Below, in pieces: positions 16,278-25,371 of a stretch of 52,561 bases of DNA; within the stretch, counting starts at the first letter, position 1; each line of letters begins with the position of its first letter. Position numbers and translations under genes: made by a program. The stretch lies in NCBI GenBank assembly GCA_018261905.1, contig JAGTRU010000027.1, positions 1 to 52,561 of the forward strand, read 5' to 3'. This stretch comes from Pseudomonadota bacterium. GTDB lineage: Bacteria; Pseudomonadota; Gammaproteobacteria; Burkholderiales; Rhodocyclaceae. The notes beneath the pieces were generated by a model. The model searched no databases and had not been told where the DNA came from. It was given only the letters and a program-made list of their open reading frames with translations.

Positions 16278-16434
16278 CCTAAAAAACACCAATTGAACCG
16301 CAGAGACGCAGAGGAAATGCCACGGCTTGCCCGGATGACTCGGCCCACTTTCTGGGCGAGCCGCAAAAACGAGGCAAGCACTTGTTTTCACCTTCCTCTC
16401 GGCTCCTTGGCGACTGTGCGGTAAAGCTTTTAGG
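16278..16434. repeat. repeat A2: CCGCAGAG-family palindrome
   Basis: The outer ends are CCTAAAA and TTTTAGG. Inside these are ACCGCAGAGACGCAGAG on the left and GGCGACTGTGCGGT on the right. The centre, with CGGCCCACTTTCTGGGCGAG, aligns with the centre of repeat A1 at 2107-2255. No gene is seen in the remaining space between the GFA gene and the chemoreceptor gene (16207-16631). Confidence 0.72.
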
Positions 16435-16631
16435 CTGACTGGCTATTCGAGCCGAGAAAATGGCGCCCGGTTCCAGCGAATCGTGCGCAGCACGGCCCGG
16501 GCAAGGCAGGGAAAACCCTAAGCTGCTATACTTTATTTCTATGGCTTTCGTTATAGACCTCTGGGGATTTCAACGTTTTCCCAGGCGCCAATAGTTTTCC
16601 TGTACGTTTTCCGATACCCAAAGGGAAAGAA

Positions 16632-18245
16632 ATGACTATTTCCAAGCGTCTCCTGGTCCTGATGACCACGTCCATTCTGGCGCTGGTCGCCGTGGCCCTC
16701 CTCAACCTGTTCCAGATGGGCCGGGTCTATGAGGCGGCCAATTACAGCAACGAGAATGTCGTGCCCAGCGTCATCGCCCTCGATCAAGCCCTGCTCGAGT
16801 TCAGTCATATTCGCGTCCGCCTTTATCGCCATGTGCTGCACACCGACGCCAAGATCCAGGCCGATCTCGAGACCAGGATCAGCCAGGCCCGACAAGGGGT
16901 GGAAAAGACCTTGTCCGGCTATACGTCATTGATCAGCAATGCCGACGACCAGCGTCTGCTGGAAAACGACCAGAAATCCTTTGCCGCTTATGCGGCCAGC
17001 GTCAACGAAACGCTGGCCTTGTCGAAACAGGGCAAACAAGAAGAAGCCCGCAAGCACCTGACCGATGCCGCTACTACCGCGGAACATTTCAATGACGACC
17101 TGGCCGCCCACATGGAATTCAACAAGGCCCTGGGCGTCAAGAGCGCGACCGACGGGGCCGCCGCGAAAAGCTTTGCGACCTGGGCCAGCATCAGCATTGC
17201 CGGCTTTGCCATCCTGCTGATTGGCGGCCTGATTCTGCAGATTCGCGGCAGCCTGACGGCCCGTCTGGCGGAAGCCAATCATCTGGCCGACAGTATTGCC
17301 GCCGGCGACCTCTCGGCCAACAACACGCCGGCCGAGATCGGTAACGACGAGGCCGGCCAGTTGATCCAGTCGATGGAAAAAATGCGCCGCGACCTGGCCG
17401 CTACCGTCGGCCAGATCGCCGCCAACTCGCGGGAACTGGCCTTTGCCGCCGCCCAGTTATCGACCACGGCGCAACAGGTTTCGGCCAGCACCCAGAACCA
17501 GTCCAGCTCGACCTCGTCGTCGGCCGCCGCCGTTGAACAACTGACCGTCAGCATCGACCATGTCGGGGCCAATGCCGACGATGCCAGCAGTCGCGCCCAG
17601 TCGGCGGGAACGTTGGCCATCGAAAGCGGCAAGGGCGTCGACTCGGCCGCCCAGCAAATCAACGTCGTCGCCCACAACGTCGGCCAGACGGCCGAACAAA
17701 TCGAAGCCCTGTCCACGCAGATTCAACAAATCGGCAAGATCACCACGGTCATTCGCGAAGTCGCCGACCAGACCAACCTGCTCGCCCTCAATGCCGCCAT
17801 CGAGGCGGCCCGGGCCGGCGAACAGGGCCGCGGCTTTGCCGTGGTGGCCGATGAAGTGCGCAAGCTGGCCGAGCGGACCACCCAGTCGGTCCAGGAAATC
17901 AGCTCGGTGATCACCTCCATCCAGGGCAGCGTGGCGACCGCGGTCACCAGCATGCAGTCGAACTGCAGCATGGTGGCCGACGTGGTGGCCGTGGCCCAGT
18001 CGGCCAGCGGCTCGATGGAAGGCATCCGGAGCGCCACGGAAATCGTCCGCGACGCCATTTCCGGGATTTCCGAGGCCATGCGCGAACAGCGCAGCGCTTC
18101 CGGCGAGCTCTCGCGAAATGTCGAATCGATCGCCCAGATGTCGGAAGAAAATTCCGCCGCGGTTGCCTCCGTCGCCAGTACCGCCAACGAACTGGTCGTC
18201 GTCTCCGACAACCTGAAAGCTTCCGTCTCGCGCTTTCGCCTGTAA
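16632..18245 (+). CDS. methyl-accepting chemotaxis protein with four-helix-bundle sensor
   Basis: A second chemoreceptor, 537 aa. The N-terminal membrane helix (about residues 7-28) is followed by a helical 4HB_MCP-type periplasmic domain, with a second helix at about 188-210 ([17 protein letters not shown]), HAMP, and a signalling hairpin with [19 protein letters not shown] near residue 380. The ligand is unknown. An AAAGGGA site precedes ATG 16632. A bidirectional terminator-like hairpin ends the gene. Confidence 0.93.
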   Translation: MTISKRLLVLMTTSILALVAVALLNLFQMGRVYEAANYSNENVVPSVIALDQALLEFSHIRVRLYRHVLHTDAKIQADLETRISQARQGVEKTLSGYTSLISNADDQRLLENDQKSFAAYAASVNETLALSKQGKQEEARKHLTDAATTAEHFNDDLAAHMEFNKALGVKSATDGAAAKSFATWASISIAGFAILLIGGLILQIRGSLTARLAEANHLADSIAAGDLSANNTPAEIGNDEAGQLIQSMEKMRRDLAATVGQIAANSRELAFAAAQLSTTAQQVSASTQNQSSSTSSSAAAVEQLTVSIDHVGANADDASSRAQSAGTLAIESGKGVDSAAQQINVVAHNVGQTAEQIEALSTQIQQIGKITTVIREVADQTNLLALNAAIEAARAGEQGRGFAVVADEVRKLAERTTQSVQEISSVITSIQGSVATAVTSMQSNCSMVADVVAVAQSASGSMEGIRSATEIVRDAISGISEAMREQRSASGELSRNVESIAQMSEENSAAVASVASTANELVVVSDNLKASVSRFRL

Positions 18246-18262
18246 GCAGGCCCGACGAACCG

Positions 18263-18289
18263 ATCAGGCCGGCGCCCGGCCGGCCTGAT
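18263..18289. terminator. likely bidirectional terminator between chemoreceptor and hemerythrin genes
   Basis: Ten-bp arms ATCAGGCCGG and CCGGCCTGAT enclose a 7-nt loop and are followed by TATTT on the plus strand. The hairpin touches the stop codon of the convergent hemerythrin gene. Confidence 0.7.
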
Positions 18290-18666
18290 TATTTCCGGCG
18301 GGCCAGACAGGCCGCCAGCGCCCCATCCATGGTGGCCAGGTGGGTGGCGAACCAGTCCGGCAAGGCCTTGGCGTAATTGCGCGCCATGCCATAACGACCG
18401 GCGGCGACGCCCCTGGCGAAATGCGCCAGCTCGCCGAGCACCCGCAGATGCTCGCTGTGGTGCTCGCCAATCGCCGGGAAGCGGCAGGCCTTCATCAGTT
18501 TGCCTTCGTGTTCGAAGTGCTGCCGGGTATGTTCGTGCAGACGGGCAAAGAGGGCCGGGAACTCGGCATCGCCAGCGGCCAGCAGCGCATCGGCCAGCTC
18601 GACGAATTCCCGGTGGGTGACGTCCATCTCCGCCACCCCGAGCGTAAAACGCTCATCCCACGGCAT
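18289..18666 (-). CDS. bacteriohemerythrin-like protein
   Basis: A non-haem diiron O2-binding four-helix protein, 125 aa. The ligand pattern is visible: MDVTHREFVELAD, HTRQHFEHEGKLM, HHSEHLRVLGEL and WFATHLATMDGAL. In microaerobic bacteria such proteins sense, store or deliver oxygen. The ATG shares one base with the stop of the upstream gene (TGATG), so it is translated as the last gene of a three-gene unit with the unknown protein and the SIR2-like protein. Confidence 0.9.
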   Translation of the reverse strand: MPWDERFTLGVAEMDVTHREFVELADALLAAGDAEFPALFARLHEHTRQHFEHEGKLMKACRFPAIGEHHSEHLRVLGELAHFARGVAAGRYGMARNYAKALPDWFATHLATMDGALAACLARRK

Positions 18667-19223
18667 CAGACGGCGCCGTGCGTGACGCGCTTGGCGTTAT
18701 TGGTGGTCTTCAGGGCTTCTTCGACGGTCATTTCCGGGTACTTGAATTTCTCGGACTTGAGCGCGTTGTAGACCGTCAGTACCTTGTCGGCCGAGCTCTG
18801 GCCCTTGAAGTCGGCCTTTTCCAGGCCGACCAGGTCGATCAGTTCGTTCCAGGCCATACCTTCGGTCAGCGGAATGAAAACGACGATGGCGTCATTGACC
18901 GTGGTCTTGAAAGCGTTGGGGATATTGACGGTGAAGAAAACGGCGATCGTGCCCGCCTTGAAGTCGGCGCCAGCCACGCTCTGCAGGTAGGCGAACTGCT
19001 GCAGTTCGTCGAGCGAGCCGGAAATCAGTTTCAGCTCGTCGCCTTCGGCGAGCAGCGCGGCCTGCTTCAGGACTGCGGCCGGCGGACCACGGCGGCCCTG
19101 GGCATCGGCTACCTCACCTTCTTTCAGGACAAACTCGCCGCGGTAGGCGACGAAGCCCGGCTTGCTGGCGGCTTCCTTGAAGTTGGCATTGAAAAATAGG
19201 TGTTGGTAGCGGTCGAGCAGCAT
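18666..19223 (-). CDS. unknown protein, 185 aa, in SIR2-like/hemerythrin operon
   Basis: I do not recognise this protein. It is soluble, without signal peptide or Cys motifs. The N terminus reads MLLDRYQHLFFNANFKEAAS. The middle has hydrophobic beta-strand-like stretches such as GTIAVFFTVNIPNAF and NDAIVVFIPL, and the C terminus is Lys-rich (VEEALKTTNNAKRVTHG). AAGGAAG precedes the ATG. It starts 27 bp after the SIR2-like gene and overlaps the hemerythrin gene by 1 base, so the three should be made together. Confidence 0.75.
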   Translation of the reverse strand: MLLDRYQHLFFNANFKEAASKPGFVAYRGEFVLKEGEVADAQGRRGPPAAVLKQAALLAEGDELKLISGSLDELQQFAYLQSVAGADFKAGTIAVFFTVNIPNAFKTTVNDAIVVFIPLTEGMAWNELIDLVGLEKADFKGQSSADKVLTVYNALKSEKFKYPEMTVEEALKTTNNAKRVTHGAV

Positions 19224-19250
19224 GTTTCTTCCTTGGTTGATTGAATGGGT

Positions 19251-20087
19251 TCAGGCGGCCACGGTGGCGCCGATGAATTCGAAGATGTCGCCCTCGATGA
19301 TTTCCAGGCCGACCTTCTTGCAGAAGCGCTTTTCCTTGTCGGTCGGCGTGGCGATGAACACCCAGCCGGCCGGTTCGGCGGCAGCATAGATGAAGTCGGA
19401 CATCACCATGCGTTCGGTATCGCGGTTCAGGCGCAGGCCCATCAGCAGGTATTTCTTGCCCTTGCGCAGTTCCTTGACCTCGGGCGGAATCGAGAAGCCG
19501 CCCATGAGTTCGGTGATGTAATCGACGTAATCGGCATCCGAGGCGATGTAGTTAGCTTCCGGCTTGGGCGTCCCCATCGGCTTGAAGAGGATGGGCAGGG
19601 CCGGGTTGATAGCGGTGCTCTTCTGGTAGGCCATACCGTCCCAGAAATAGAGCTTGTAGCGGGTATCGCTGCCGCCCAGGCGGGCGATGCCGACCACCAG
19701 GTTGTGCGGCACGCCGGCGTAGGAATCCTGCAATTGCGTATCGCGGTTGATATCGACGACGTAGGGCGGCGCGATCTCTTTCAGCCAGTCGTGGAAGGCG
19801 CCGCGCGTCCAGGCAGTTTCGCCGTAGGTGCGGGTGAGGAACTTGTTGACGGTGCTGCGCCCACGCTTCAATTCGATATTCATCGCGGCGCGCGGGAATT
19901 CGTACATCAGCTTGGGCGCCATCGGCTTGCCGCCGTTCATGGCGATGATCAGCGAATCGCTGTCGGCCGGAATCGGCTCGCCGGTGGCGACATTCCTGAC
20001 GTCGGCCAGGACGCCCGAGCCAAGATAGGGAACAATACTGCCGTCCTTGAGACCGGCAAGCAGCGAGGCACGCAGTTCAGGAGTCAT
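19251..20087 (-). CDS. SIR2-like domain protein in the nif region
   Basis: The N-terminal motif SIVPYLGSGVLADV resembles the nucleotide-binding start of SIR2-like NAD-binding domains (VPFLGAGxS type). Later blocks include LVVGIARLGGSDTRYKLYFWDG, GKKYLLMGLRLNRDTERMVM and GWVFIATPTDKEKRFCKKVG; the last parts fit the end of a SIR2-like Rossmann fold. It is 278 aa from ATG 20087 (MTPELRAS); an in-frame start 42 bp upstream is possible. No zinc-ribbon Cys set typical of protein deacetylases is seen. It heads an operon with an unknown protein and hemerythrin. Its activity could be NAD binding, NADase or something else. Confidence 0.7.
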   Translation of the reverse strand: MTPELRASLLAGLKDGSIVPYLGSGVLADVRNVATGEPIPADSDSLIIAMNGGKPMAPKLMYEFPRAAMNIELKRGRSTVNKFLTRTYGETAWTRGAFHDWLKEIAPPYVVDINRDTQLQDSYAGVPHNLVVGIARLGGSDTRYKLYFWDGMAYQKSTAINPALPILFKPMGTPKPEANYIASDADYVDYITELMGGFSIPPEVKELRKGKKYLLMGLRLNRDTERMVMSDFIYAAAEPAGWVFIATPTDKEKRFCKKVGLEIIEGDIFEFIGATVAA

Positions 20088-20500
20088 TTTTTTCTCTGTG
20101 GGGGTATAGGGGTACAGCCTTCCACGCAAATTCCACGCCTGCCAACAAAGTACGCAGTGACAAGGCTTTCCGGCGACACCGACCGACCATTGTCGGTTTT
20201 ACGACGGATATTTCGGCACCGGCCCGACGCTTGTCGACAATTACGGCATATTTCCCGCTGTAGCGTTTTTCGACCGGCCCACTATCTCGCGACAGCAGCA
20301 GACGAGGAACGGCTGCAGCCGCTCCGGAGTACCGGGAAATCCTGGCCGGCATCGGTGCCATAAACGTGGGGTATTGCACCGCCCCCAGACAAAACCAAAC
20401 CATGCCACCGGGTACAAGTCGTTGCCCGCGGGGAAATGCCGCCAGCGGCCAGGAGAGGGGCATGCCAGCCAAAATATGCAAAACCGGATAGACTTATCCC
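20088..20500. other. divergent intergenic region with a small dyad
   Basis: This 413-bp space separates the SIR2-like operon (left) from the hybrid kinase gene (right). It holds a perfect dyad ACCGAC-CATT-GTCGGT at 20182-20197, which could be an operator. I found neither a sigma-54 promoter nor a NifA site for the SIR2-like operon. No gene is seen. Confidence 0.45.
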
Positions 20501-22264
20501 ATGTCACAAGGATTAATCCACGCCGAGCAACAAGCCGACGACGCCATCGCGGCGGAACAGATCAAGGCTTACTTCAAGGAAACCAGCGCCCAGAACCTGG
20601 TCGGCGCCGTCATCCTCAGTCTGATCGTCTGGGCGACGGCGGAATTCACCCCGACCTGGACCTGGGGTCCGGCCTTGCTGGTGGCCTATGGCATCACGGC
20701 GCTGCGCGCCTACCTGATCTGGCGCCATCATCGGCGGCCCGGAGACCGCCCGGCCGCGACCTGGGGCCGCGACCAGACCGTCTGCGCCGCGATCAGCGGT
20801 ACGGCCTGGGGATTCGTCTGCGCGACCGCCAGCCCTTACCTGCCCCTGCCCTACCAGTTGTTCGTCGCCACGGTCGCCGCCGTCTCGGCCGCCGCCTCCG
20901 CCTCGCAGGGCTTCGCCTATTTCCAGCCGTCGCGCGCCTTCATCTGTGCCACGTTGCTGCCGCTGACCCTGTGGCTGTTGAGCCAGTCGGACCGCCTGCA
21001 CCTGATCCTCGGCAGCATGCTCGTCATCTTCGTCCCCATCCTGCTCTGGCAGGGCAGCAAGCGCCACCTGGCCTTTATCGAGTCGCTCAAGCTGCGCTTC
21101 AAGAACGAATTCCTGGCCCGCCAACTGGCCGTTCAACGGAAGATCGCCGAAGATGCCGGGCAGGCCAAATCCCGTTTCCTGGCGGCGGCCAGCCACGACC
21201 TGCGGCAACCGGTGCAGGCCCTGGCCATCTTCCAGGAACTGCTGCGCCCCGAGATGCAATTGACGCCCCTCGGCGAGACTTATTTCCTGAAAACGCAACA
21301 AGCCGTCAAGGCGGTTTCCAGCCTGCTCGGCACGCTGCTCGACATTTCCCGGCTCGACTCGAATACCGTCAAGGCCCAGCGCGAGCCGCTGCGCGTCGCG
21401 ACGCTGGTCGACCAGATGCAGCGCGAATTCGGCAGCCTGGCCGAGCAAAAAGGCCTCAAGCTGCGCACCGTCGCCTGCTCGGCCAGCCTGGAAACCGATC
21501 CCATGCTGCTCGGCCAGATCCTTCGTAACCTGGTAGCCAATGCCCTGCGCTATACGCCCAGCGGCAAGATCCTGATCGGTTGCCGCCGCCGCGGCGAGCA
21601 GTTGTCGATCGAAGTCTGGGATACCGGCATCGGCATCCGCCAGGAACATCAGTCCACCATCTTTGACGAGTTCTTCCAGGTCGGCAACCAGGAGCGCGAT
21701 CGCCAGCGCGGACTCGGCCTCGGTCTGGCCATCGTCAGCCGGGCCGCCCGCCTGCTCGGCGCCTCGATCAGCCTCCGTTCGCAATTCGGCAAGGGCTCCT
21801 GCTTTGCCGTCAGACTACCGCTCAGTCGCCTGCAGGCCCCTTTCCAGCCGGATCTGACGCAGCCGATCAGCTCGCCCTTCGATCTCGGCCGGCGCCTCAT
21901 CGTACTCGTCGAAAACGAAGAAGCGATCCGCAACGGCTTTCATGCCATGCTCGAAAACTGGGGTTGCCGGGTGATTTCCGGACGTTCCTGGAAGAGCGTC
22001 GAGGCCCAGATCAAGGAGCAGAGCATCGACGCCGTGATCTCCGACTTCGGCCTGTCGCGCAATGAAAACGGCATCAAGGTCATCGCCCGACTGCGGGCCC
22101 GTTTCGGTCAGCACTTGCCGGCCCTGCTGATCACCGGCGACACCAGCCAGAAAGCCCTGCAAGCCGCCAGCCGGGCCGGCCTGACGATGTTGCACAAACC
22201 GGTCCGCCCCTGGCTGCTGCGCCAGACCCTGAGTTCACTGCTGCGGCCGGCGGCCGACGCCTGA
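20501..22264 (+). CDS. membrane hybrid histidine kinase with C-terminal receiver
   Basis: An N-terminal membrane region with about six hydrophobic helices (residues 30-190) is followed by a HisKA box ASHDLRQPVQALAIF, an ATPase domain with N box (LRNLVANALRYTPSG), DTGIGI and GLGLGLAIV, and a receiver domain (RRLIVLVENEEAIRNGF) whose phosphoacceptor Asp is in DAVISDFGLS. No output domain follows, so a separate partner must act. It is 587 aa. The signal sensed is unknown. It is divergent from the SIR2-like operon. Confidence 0.9.
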   Translation: MSQGLIHAEQQADDAIAAEQIKAYFKETSAQNLVGAVILSLIVWATAEFTPTWTWGPALLVAYGITALRAYLIWRHHRRPGDRPAATWGRDQTVCAAISGTAWGFVCATASPYLPLPYQLFVATVAAVSAAASASQGFAYFQPSRAFICATLLPLTLWLLSQSDRLHLILGSMLVIFVPILLWQGSKRHLAFIESLKLRFKNEFLARQLAVQRKIAEDAGQAKSRFLAAASHDLRQPVQALAIFQELLRPEMQLTPLGETYFLKTQQAVKAVSSLLGTLLDISRLDSNTVKAQREPLRVATLVDQMQREFGSLAEQKGLKLRTVACSASLETDPMLLGQILRNLVANALRYTPSGKILIGCRRRGEQLSIEVWDTGIGIRQEHQSTIFDEFFQVGNQERDRQRGLGLGLAIVSRAARLLGASISLRSQFGKGSCFAVRLPLSRLQAPFQPDLTQPISSPFDLGRRLIVLVENEEAIRNGFHAMLENWGCRVISGRSWKSVEAQIKEQSIDAVISDFGLSRNENGIKVIARLRARFGQHLPALLITGDTSQKALQAASRAGLTMLHKPVRPWLLRQTLSSLLRPAADA

Positions 22265-22275
22265 AGCAAGAGCGC

Positions 22276-22292
22276 TGCGACACTATGTCGCA
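22276..22292. promoter_or_regulatory. palindromic operator, RegA/RegR-box-like
   Basis: TGCGACACTATGTCGCA is a perfect 7-bp-arm dyad with a 3-nt centre. It matches the RegR-box pattern I remember (GMGRCRTTNNGNCGC) at all but one specified position. It lies 150 bp before the SCO gene. Sister sites are at 28483, 42399 and 43944. Confidence 0.65.
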
Positions 22293-22441
22293 CCTTGCCG
22301 CCCACGAAACTCGGTAGCATGCCGGCAATACCCTGGGGAAACGGCGGGGAGCCCAACAGCGAACCCGTGCCGACGATGGCGGCGCAGCGTTGCCGCTTGC
22401 CCCGCCCCCATCGCCCGCCGGAGCAGAGCCCTTTTCCGCCC

Positions 22442-23020
22442 ATGAAAAAATACTCCCTGATCGGCGTCGCCCTCCTCCTCGCCCTATTGCTCGCCACGGC
22501 ACTTCTCCTGCGTGGCGGCCTGCCGCCCCGCCCGAACGACTTGCCGCCGGGCGGTGACTTCATCCTGCAGTCGGCTGCCGGCCCGCTCGATAGCAAGACC
22601 CTGCGTGGCAAGGTGCTGCTCATATTCTTCGGCTACACCCATTGTCCGGATGTCTGCCCGGCCTCGCTGGCGGCCGGCGGCCAGGCGCTCAATGCCCTGT
22701 CGAAGGAAGAACGGGACAAGGTCAGGCTATTGATGATCTCGGTCGATCCCGAACGCGACGACCTGGCCCACCTCCAGGAATACACCGGCTTCTTTCATCC
22801 GGAAATGACCGGCCTCACCGGCTCAGCGGACGAAATCGCCCGCCTCGCCGGTAGCTTCGGCGCCGGTTACCGCAAGCAGGCCGTCCGCAGCGACGGTTCC
22901 TACGCCATCGATCACACGGTATCGACCTATGTTGTCGGCCCGGACGGCAAACCGGCCGCCGTGCTCGCTCTCGGCACGTCGCCCGACAAACTGCTGGCGA
23001 CCATCCGCCAACTGCTCTGA
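22442..23020 (+). CDS. SCO1/SenC-family copper chaperone / thiol protein
   Basis: A membrane-anchored periplasmic thioredoxin-fold protein of 192 aa. An N-terminal helix (about residues 5-24) precedes the copper-binding motif CPDVCP near residues 67-72, and the third ligand His lies in AIDHTVSTYVVGPDG near 158. SCO proteins metallate CuA centres or keep thiols reduced. ATG 22442 (MKKYSLIG) is chosen because it begins the signal anchor. It is the first gene of a six-gene unit and overlaps the next start (TGATG). Confidence 0.93.
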   Translation: MKKYSLIGVALLLALLLATALLLRGGLPPRPNDLPPGGDFILQSAAGPLDSKTLRGKVLLIFFGYTHCPDVCPASLAAGGQALNALSKEERDKVRLLMISVDPERDDLAHLQEYTGFFHPEMTGLTGSADEIARLAGSFGAGYRKQAVRSDGSYAIDHTVSTYVVGPDGKPAAVLALGTSPDKLLATIRQLL

Positions 23021-23352
23021 TGCCGCGCCCGTCTGCCTTGGCTGGCGTAGTGCTCGGCGTAGCCGCCCTCGCCTTCGCGGTCAGCCTGCTCGATGCGGCG
23101 CGCCTCAGCGATGCCCGCCAGCCGGCGCGCGACGAACGCCGCGCCCTGGTCGACAAGCTCGGCCTGACCGATCTTGCCTTGTTCACCGAAGCCCGCTACA
23201 CCCGCCATCCCTCGCAGGCCGACCTGCATTCCGCATTGCAGGACCATCCGGCCGCCTTCGACCATTTCCCGACCGGCGCGCTGCTTGCGCCGCCGCCTCA
23301 CCTGACTGCCCCGTATGCATCCCTGGCTGGAAAAACAGCGTCACCTGATTGA
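23020..23352 (+). CDS. small membrane-anchored protein linked to the ABC transporter
   Basis: A 110-aa protein with one N-terminal helix (ALAGVVLGVAALAFAVSLL) and a periplasmic part bearing EARYTRHPSQADLHSALQDHP and FDHFPTGALLAPP. These His-rich conserved-looking motifs suggest a recurring family, but I cannot name it. It overlaps both neighbours (TGATG with the SCO gene; 38 bp with the permease gene), so it is a tightly coupled operon member. Confidence 0.75.
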   Translation: MPRPSALAGVVLGVAALAFAVSLLDAARLSDARQPARDERRALVDKLGLTDLALFTEARYTRHPSQADLHSALQDHPAAFDHFPTGALLAPPPHLTAPYASLAGKTASPD

Positions 23353-24448
23353 TTTCACGCTCGCCGCGCTGGCCCGGCGCAAGGCGAAAAATATCGGCCT
23401 GCTCGCCGCCTATGCGCTGCTCGTCTTCGTGCTCGCCTCGCTCGCCTTGTTCACCCAGGCCTTGCGCAAGGAAGCCGGCTTCGTGCTCGCCGCCTCGCCG
23501 GAAGTCATCGTCCAGCGCATGGTGGCCGGCCGGCACGACCTGATCCCGCCCGGCTACCTGGACAAGATCGGCCGCCTGCGCGGCGTGCAAAAGAAGGAAG
23601 GCCGGCTCTGGGGCTATTACTATGACCCGGTGGTGAGCGCCAACTACACCTTCATGGCTCGCCCGGCCGAGGAAGTGGCGAGCGGCAGCATCATGCTCGG
23701 CGCGACGCTGGCGCGGGCGCGCGGCCTGCAACTGGGCAACCTGATTTCCTTCCGTTCCTATGCCGGCAAGCTGTTCAGCTTCAAGGTCGCCGCCCTGCTC
23801 TCGCCCGATTCCGAGCTGCTCGCGGCCGATCTCGTGCTGCTCTCGGAAGAGGATTTCCGCGCCTTCTTCGACTACCCGGCCGGCCATTACACCGACATCG
23901 CGCTGTCGGTCGCCAACCCGCAGGAAGTGCGCAACATCGCCGCCAAGCTGGCGAATGCGCTACCCGACTCGCGCCCCATCCTGCGCGAGGAAGTGCTGCG
24001 CACCTACCAGAGCATTTTCGACTGGCGCGAGGGCATCGTGCTCACCGTGCTGGCCGGGGCCATCCTCGCCTTCGCGCTGCTCGCCTGGGACAAGGCGTCC
24101 GGGCTATCGGCCGAGGAAAAACGCGAGATCGGGATCCTCAAAGCGATCGGCTGGGAAACCGGCGACGTCATCCGCATGAAGCTGTGGGAAGGCGTCCTCG
24201 TTTCGCTGAGCGCCTTCCTGCTCGGCTTCGTCGCCGCCTACATCCACGTCTTTTATTTCGGCGCGGCGATTTTCAAGCCGGTGTTGCAGGGCTGGGCCGT
24301 GCTCTACCCGAGCTTCACGCTGGTCCCGGCGGTCGACGGCCTGCAGATCGCCACTTTGGCCTTCTTCACCATCTTCCCCTACAGCGCCGCCGTGCTCGTG
24401 CCGATCTGGCGCGCCGCGACGACCGATCCCGACGCGGTGATGAGATAA
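23315..24448 (+). CDS. ABC transporter permease, FtsX/MacB-like
   Basis: The 377-aa protein has one N-terminal helix (about 25-45), a large periplasmic domain, and three C-terminal helices, the layout of MacB/LolC-type (FtsX-fold) permeases. The coupling region reads LSAEEKREIGILKAIGWETGDVI, a hallmark of this family. Such systems work as mechanotransmission machines on lipoproteins or periplasmic partners rather than as pores. The matching ATPase gene follows after the inserted MITE B2. With SCO and TlpA-like neighbours, a role in metalloprotein assembly is plausible. Confidence 0.9.
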   Translation: MHPWLEKQRHLIDFTLAALARRKAKNIGLLAAYALLVFVLASLALFTQALRKEAGFVLAASPEVIVQRMVAGRHDLIPPGYLDKIGRLRGVQKKEGRLWGYYYDPVVSANYTFMARPAEEVASGSIMLGATLARARGLQLGNLISFRSYAGKLFSFKVAALLSPDSELLAADLVLLSEEDFRAFFDYPAGHYTDIALSVANPQEVRNIAAKLANALPDSRPILREEVLRTYQSIFDWREGIVLTVLAGAILAFALLAWDKASGLSAEEKREIGILKAIGWETGDVIRMKLWEGVLVSLSAFLLGFVAAYIHVFYFGAAIFKPVLQGWAVLYPSFTLVPAVDGLQIATLAFFTIFPYSAAVLVPIWRAATTDPDAVMR

Positions 24449-24457
24449 GACTATGAT

Positions 24458-24691
24458 CCTTGAAACCTCAGCTGACCGCTTATCCATCTCAGACAACCGC
24501 ATCAACACTGACTCTAGCGCCTTCGAGATAACACACCAAACGGGTGAGAGCGCTACGCGGCCGCTGGCACATCTGGTCGGGCGCCCGGCTTTGTCGCTCC
24601 TCCTTGCAGGCATGAGCCTGCAGCGTCGTCGCTTCGCGCCGGTCATCCCCCCCAGACGCACCAACAACCGCGTCCAACAGAGGTTTCAAGG
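24458..24691 (-). mobile_element. MITE-like element B2, 234 bp, inserted at the ABC ATPase start codon
   Basis: It is the same 234-bp element as B1 in opposite orientation, with ends CCTTGAAACCTC and GAGGTTTCAAGG. It is flanked on both sides by ATGAT, a 5-bp duplication. The right ATGAT holds the ATPase start codon. The left ATGAT holds the original start position and opens a meaningless frame into the element. The element's own end supplies AGAGG, 8 nt before the ATG. No transposase is encoded. Confidence 0.88.
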
Positions 24692-25366
24692 ATGATCCAA
24701 CTTTCCGCCGTCAAGAAGGCCTTCAACCAGGGCCGACCGAATGAATACTGGGCGCTGCATGGCATCGACCTGGCCATCGAGGCCGGCCGCGTCACCGCTC
24801 TGCGCGGCCCGAGCGGTTCCGGCAAGACGACGCTGCTGACGCTGATTGGCTGCCTGGCGCGACCGACCAGCGGCCGCGTCCGCCTTCGGGGCGAGGACAT
24901 TTCCGGCCTGCCCGAGCGCTTCCTGACCGAGATCCGGCGCCAGACCTTCGGCTTCATCTTCCAGCAATTCAATTTGATCAAGGGCCTGTCGGCGCTGGAA
25001 AACGTCATCCTGCCGGCCTTCCCGACCGGCCGGCCGCGTGCCGAACTGGTTGAAAAGGCCGAAATCCTGTTCGACCAGCTCAAGCTCGGCCACCGCGCCG
25101 CGGCCAAGGTCGAATGGCTGTCCGGCGGCGAGCAGCAGCGCGTCGCCATCGCCCGCGCCCTGATCAACGATCCGGCGGTGATCATCGCCGACGAGCCGAC
25201 GGCCAATCTCGACACGGCGCTGGCCAGGGAATTCATGGCCATCCTCGAAGGCTTCACGGCGGCCGGCAAGACGGTATTGCTGACCAGCCACGACCCGCTG
25301 GTCGTCGAATCGAGCGCCGTGCATCGTGTCGTCGGCATGCGCGACGGCCGACTGGTCGACGCGTAA
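24692..25366 (+). CDS. ABC transporter ATP-binding protein, LolD/MacB-like
   Basis: The 224-aa ATPase has Walker A GPSGSGKTTL (about residues 39-48), Q-loop FIFQQFNLI, signature LSGGEQQRVAIARAL, Walker B VIIADEPTANLD and the H-loop in LLTSHDP. It closely fits the LolD/MacB ATPases that partner FtsX-like permeases. Its upstream region was replaced by MITE B2, which now provides the likely ribosome-binding site. It should still pair with the permease encoded before the element. Confidence 0.93.
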   Translation: MIQLSAVKKAFNQGRPNEYWALHGIDLAIEAGRVTALRGPSGSGKTTLLTLIGCLARPTSGRVRLRGEDISGLPERFLTEIRRQTFGFIFQQFNLIKGLSALENVILPAFPTGRPRAELVEKAEILFDQLKLGHRAAAKVEWLSGGEQQRVAIARALINDPAVIIADEPTANLDTALAREFMAILEGFTAAGKTVLLTSHDPLVVESSAVHRVVGMRDGRLVDA

Positions 25367-25371
25367 AAAAC

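Noticed and set aside
20340..20365. Possible minus-strand sigma-54 promoter for the SIR2-like operon (TGGCACCGATGCC)
   Set aside because: The GG-N10-GC spacing fails, and no NifA site is nearby.
24565..24580. TGGCACATCTGGTC inside MITE B2 as a sigma-54 promoter
   Set aside because: The -12 element is absent.
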